From Pseudomonadota bacterium (GTDB lineage Bacteria > Pseudomonadota > Alphaproteobacteria > Acetobacterales > Acetobacteraceae), in the NCBI GenBank assembly GCA_021785335.1, contig JAJYFW010000094.1, positions 1 to 6,859 of the forward strand: 6,859 nucleotides of DNA, given 5' to 3'. The notes below the pieces were generated by a model. The model saw nothing but the letters and a program-made list of their open reading frames with translations. It was not told where the DNA came from and did no database searches. This document shows positions 4,995 through 6,859 of this stretch, piece after piece. The first letter of the stretch is position 1. Each line of letters opens with the position of its first letter. A program made the position numbers and the translations under genes.

Positions 4995-6398
4995 ATGGCC
5001 AAGACACTCTTCGATAAAGTCTGGGACGCGCACGTCGTCGAGCGCCTGCAAGACGGCACCTGCGTGCTCTACATCGACCGCCACCTCGTCCATGAGGTGA
5101 CCTCGCCGCAGGCCTTCGAGGGCCTGCGCATGGCCGGCCGCCGGGTGCGCCGGCCGGACGCCACCATCGCCGTGGTGGACCACAACGTTCCCACCACCGA
5201 CCGCAAGTCCGGCATCAAGGAGGCCGACTCGCGCCTGCAGGTGGAGACGCTGGAGCGCAACGTCGCGGCGTTCGGCGTGCCCTACATCCCGCTGCTCGAC
5301 GAGCGGCAGGGCATCGTCCACATCATCGGGCCGGAACTCGGCGCCTCGCTGCCGGGCATGACCATCGTCTGCGGCGACTCCCATACCTCGACGCACGGCG
5401 CGCTGGGCTCGCTCGCCTTCGGCATCGGCACCTCGGAGGTGGAGCACGTGCTCGCCACCCAGACGCTGCTGCAGAAGCCGGCGAAGAACATGAAGGTCGC
5501 GGTCGAGGGCACCCTTCCCTTCGGCGTCACCGCCAAGGACATCGTGCTCGCCATCATCGGGCGCATCGGCACCGCCGGCGGCACCGGGCACGTGATCGAG
5601 TACACCGGCTCCGCCATCCGCGCGCTCGACATGGCCGGGCGCATGACGGTCTGCAACATGACGATCGAGGGCGGCGCGCGCGCGGGCATGATCGCGCCCG
5701 ACGAAACCACGTTCGAATACGTCCGTGGCCGGCCGATGGCGCCCCAGGGCGAGGCGCTGGAGCGCGCGATCGCCTGGTGGAAGACGCTGCCGTCGGACCC
5801 CGGCGCGCACTACGACAAGGTGGTCGAGATCGACGCCGCGACGATCGCGCCGATGGTGACCTGGGGCACCAGCCCGGAGGCAGTGGCACCGATCACCGGC
5901 GTGGTGCCGGACCCGGGCGACATCGCCGACGAGGCGAAGCGCGCGCAGGTGGAGCGCATGCTCGAGTACATGGCGCTCAAGCCCGGGCAGAAGCTCGCCG
6001 AGGTGCCGGTCGACATGGTGTTCATCGGCAGCTGCACCAACGGGCGCATCGAGGACATGCGCGCCGCGGCCGAGGTCGCGCGCGGGCGCCGGGTGGCGCC
6101 GGGCGTGCGCGCGCTGGTGGTTCCCGGCTCCGGCATCGTCAAGCGCCAGGCCGAGGAGGAGGGTCTCGACCGCGTGCTGACCGAGGCCGGGTTCGAGTGG
6201 CGCGAGCCGGGCTGCTCGATGTGCCTCGGCATGAACCCCGACAAGCTGACGGCGGGCCAGCGCTGCGCGAGCACGTCGAACCGGAATTTCGAGGGCCGCC
6301 AGGGACCGGGCGGGCGCACGCACCTGCTCTCCCCGGCAATGGCGGCGGCGGCGGCCGTGATGGGACGGCTCGCCGATGTGCGGGAGCTGGCACGATGA
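4995..6398 (+). CDS. leuC: 3-isopropylmalate dehydratase large subunit
   Basis: 467 residues, the usual length of the bacterial LeuC type. With LeuD it isomerises 2-isopropylmalate to 3-isopropylmalate, the second step of leucine synthesis, in the cytosol. It is an aconitase-family enzyme with a 4Fe-4S cluster: the three ligands are Cys347 ([10 protein letters not shown]), Cys407 and Cys410 ([11 protein letters not shown]). Other aconitase-family motifs are [12 protein letters not shown] (33-44), VDHNVPTTD (61-69), [13 protein letters not shown] (126-138), [15 protein letters not shown] (142-156) and [16 protein letters not shown] (225-240). NRNFEGRQG (429-437) precedes [11 protein letters not shown] near the C-terminus. 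The motifs are complete, so the enzyme looks functional. It ends in an ATGA overlap with leuD. It follows the hairpin element rather than having an obvious promoter of its own. Confidence 0.97.
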   Translation: MAKTLFDKVWDAHVVERLQDGTCVLYIDRHLVHEVTSPQAFEGLRMAGRRVRRPDATIAVVDHNVPTTDRKSGIKEADSRLQVETLERNVAAFGVPYIPLLDERQGIVHIIGPELGASLPGMTIVCGDSHTSTHGALGSLAFGIGTSEVEHVLATQTLLQKPAKNMKVAVEGTLPFGVTAKDIVLAIIGRIGTAGGTGHVIEYTGSAIRALDMAGRMTVCNMTIEGGARAGMIAPDETTFEYVRGRPMAPQGEALERAIAWWKTLPSDPGAHYDKVVEIDAATIAPMVTWGTSPEAVAPITGVVPDPGDIADEAKRAQVERMLEYMALKPGQKLAEVPVDMVFIGSCTNGRIEDMRAAAEVARGRRVAPGVRALVVPGSGIVKRQAEEEGLDRVLTEAGFEWREPGCSMCLGMNPDKLTAGQRCASTSNRNFEGRQGPGGRTHLLSPAMAAAAAVMGRLADVRELAR

Positions 6399-6859
6399 AA
6401 CCCTTCACCACCCTGACCGCGGTCGCGGCCCCGTTACCGATGGCCAACGTGGACACCGACAAGATCATCCCAGCCCGCTTCCTCAAGACGATCGAGCGCA
6501 GCGGGCTCGGCGTGCACCTGTTCGACACGCTGCGCTACGACGCGGACGGCAAGGAGCGGCCCGGGTTCGTCCTGAACCAGGAGCCGTACCGCCACGCGCA
6601 GATCCTGATCGCGCACGAGAATTTCGGCTGCGGCTCGTCGCGCGAGCACGCGCCCTGGGCGCTGCTCGATTTCGGCATCCGTTGCGTCATCGCGCCTGAC
6701 TTCGCCGACATCTTCCACAACAACTGCTTCAAAAACGGCATCCTGCCCGTCCGCCTGCCGCGCGCGGTGATCGACCAGCTGATGGAGGACGCGAAGCTGG
6801 GCGCCAACTCGCGCATCACCATCGACCTTGCCGCGCAGGAAGTGGTGCGGCCGAACGGC
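6395..6859 (+). CDS. leuD: 3-isopropylmalate dehydratase small subunit (partial, 5' part)
   Basis: 155 codons are visible of about 200; the gene runs off the right edge with the frame open. LeuD is the swivel domain of the isopropylmalate isomerase and completes the LeuC active site. Family motifs: NVDTDKIIP (18-26), [12 protein letters not shown] (28-39), [16 protein letters not shown] (75-90) and [17 protein letters not shown] (103-119). The ATG overlaps the leuC stop (ATGA, 6395-6398) and GGGAG (6382-6386) lies eight bases upstream, so the two subunits are probably made in step by translational coupling. Nothing abnormal is visible. Confidence 0.95.
   Translation, partial: MKPFTTLTAVAAPLPMANVDTDKIIPARFLKTIERSGLGVHLFDTLRYDADGKERPGFVLNQEPYRHAQILIAHENFGCGSSREHAPWALLDFGIRCVIAPDFADIFHNNCFKNGILPVRLPRAVIDQLMEDAKLGANSRITIDLAAQEVVRPNG

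Noticed and set aside
4362..6323. 653-codon open frame on the minus strand
   Set aside because: It lies antisense to trmD, rplS, leuC and the hairpin element, is rich in Arg, His, Ala and Asp as shadow frames of GC-rich genes are, and shows no family motif.

Overview
The window reads as chromosome of a high-GC alphaproteobacterium, most likely Acetobacteraceae or a close Rhodospirillales relative. Three things point there: the order ffh-rpsP-rimM-trmD-rplS-leuC-leuD, a glycine-rich protein carrying a Hint domain of a kind common in that group, and a multi-hairpin GC-rich intergenic element of the type scattered through such genomes. These are family-level impressions from reading the sequence; no database search was run.

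Layout. Positions 1-1188, minus strand: a beta-rich, signal-less protein that enters a C-terminal Hint (hedgehog/intein-type) domain, but the Hint homology stops abruptly near position 163. The remaining 162 bases to the window edge are open in the same frame and do not look like Hint. Positions 1189-1429: divergent intergenic region with a ribosome-binding site for the minus-strand gene, a sigma70-like promoter candidate for ffh and a structured ffh leader. Positions 1430-4868, plus strand: ffh (SRP GTPase), rpsP (S16), rimM (30S maturation factor), trmD (tRNA m1G37 methyltransferase) and rplS (L19), tightly packed, with a GTGA overlap between rimM and trmD. Positions 4869-4994: an element of four strong hairpins. 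Positions 4995-6859: leuC and the first 155 codons of leuD, overlapping by ATGA and encoding the two subunits of 3-isopropylmalate isomerase.

How the genes work together. The first block makes parts of the translation and protein-targeting machinery: two ribosomal proteins, a 30S assembly factor, a tRNA modification enzyme and the SRP GTPase that delivers nascent membrane proteins. The second block carries out the second step of leucine biosynthesis. The hairpin element separates the two blocks and may set how much transcription passes between them.

The most striking observation is in rplS. A TAA stands where L19 normally has the second tyrosine of its conserved KLYY motif, and 21 further in-frame codons that still read as a normal L19 C-terminus follow before a second TAA. 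Next in interest are the truncated or rearranged Hint domain, whose break coincides with a 12-base direct repeat, and the self-complementary hairpin element. No CRISPR array, tRNA, rRNA or recognisable transposase was seen.
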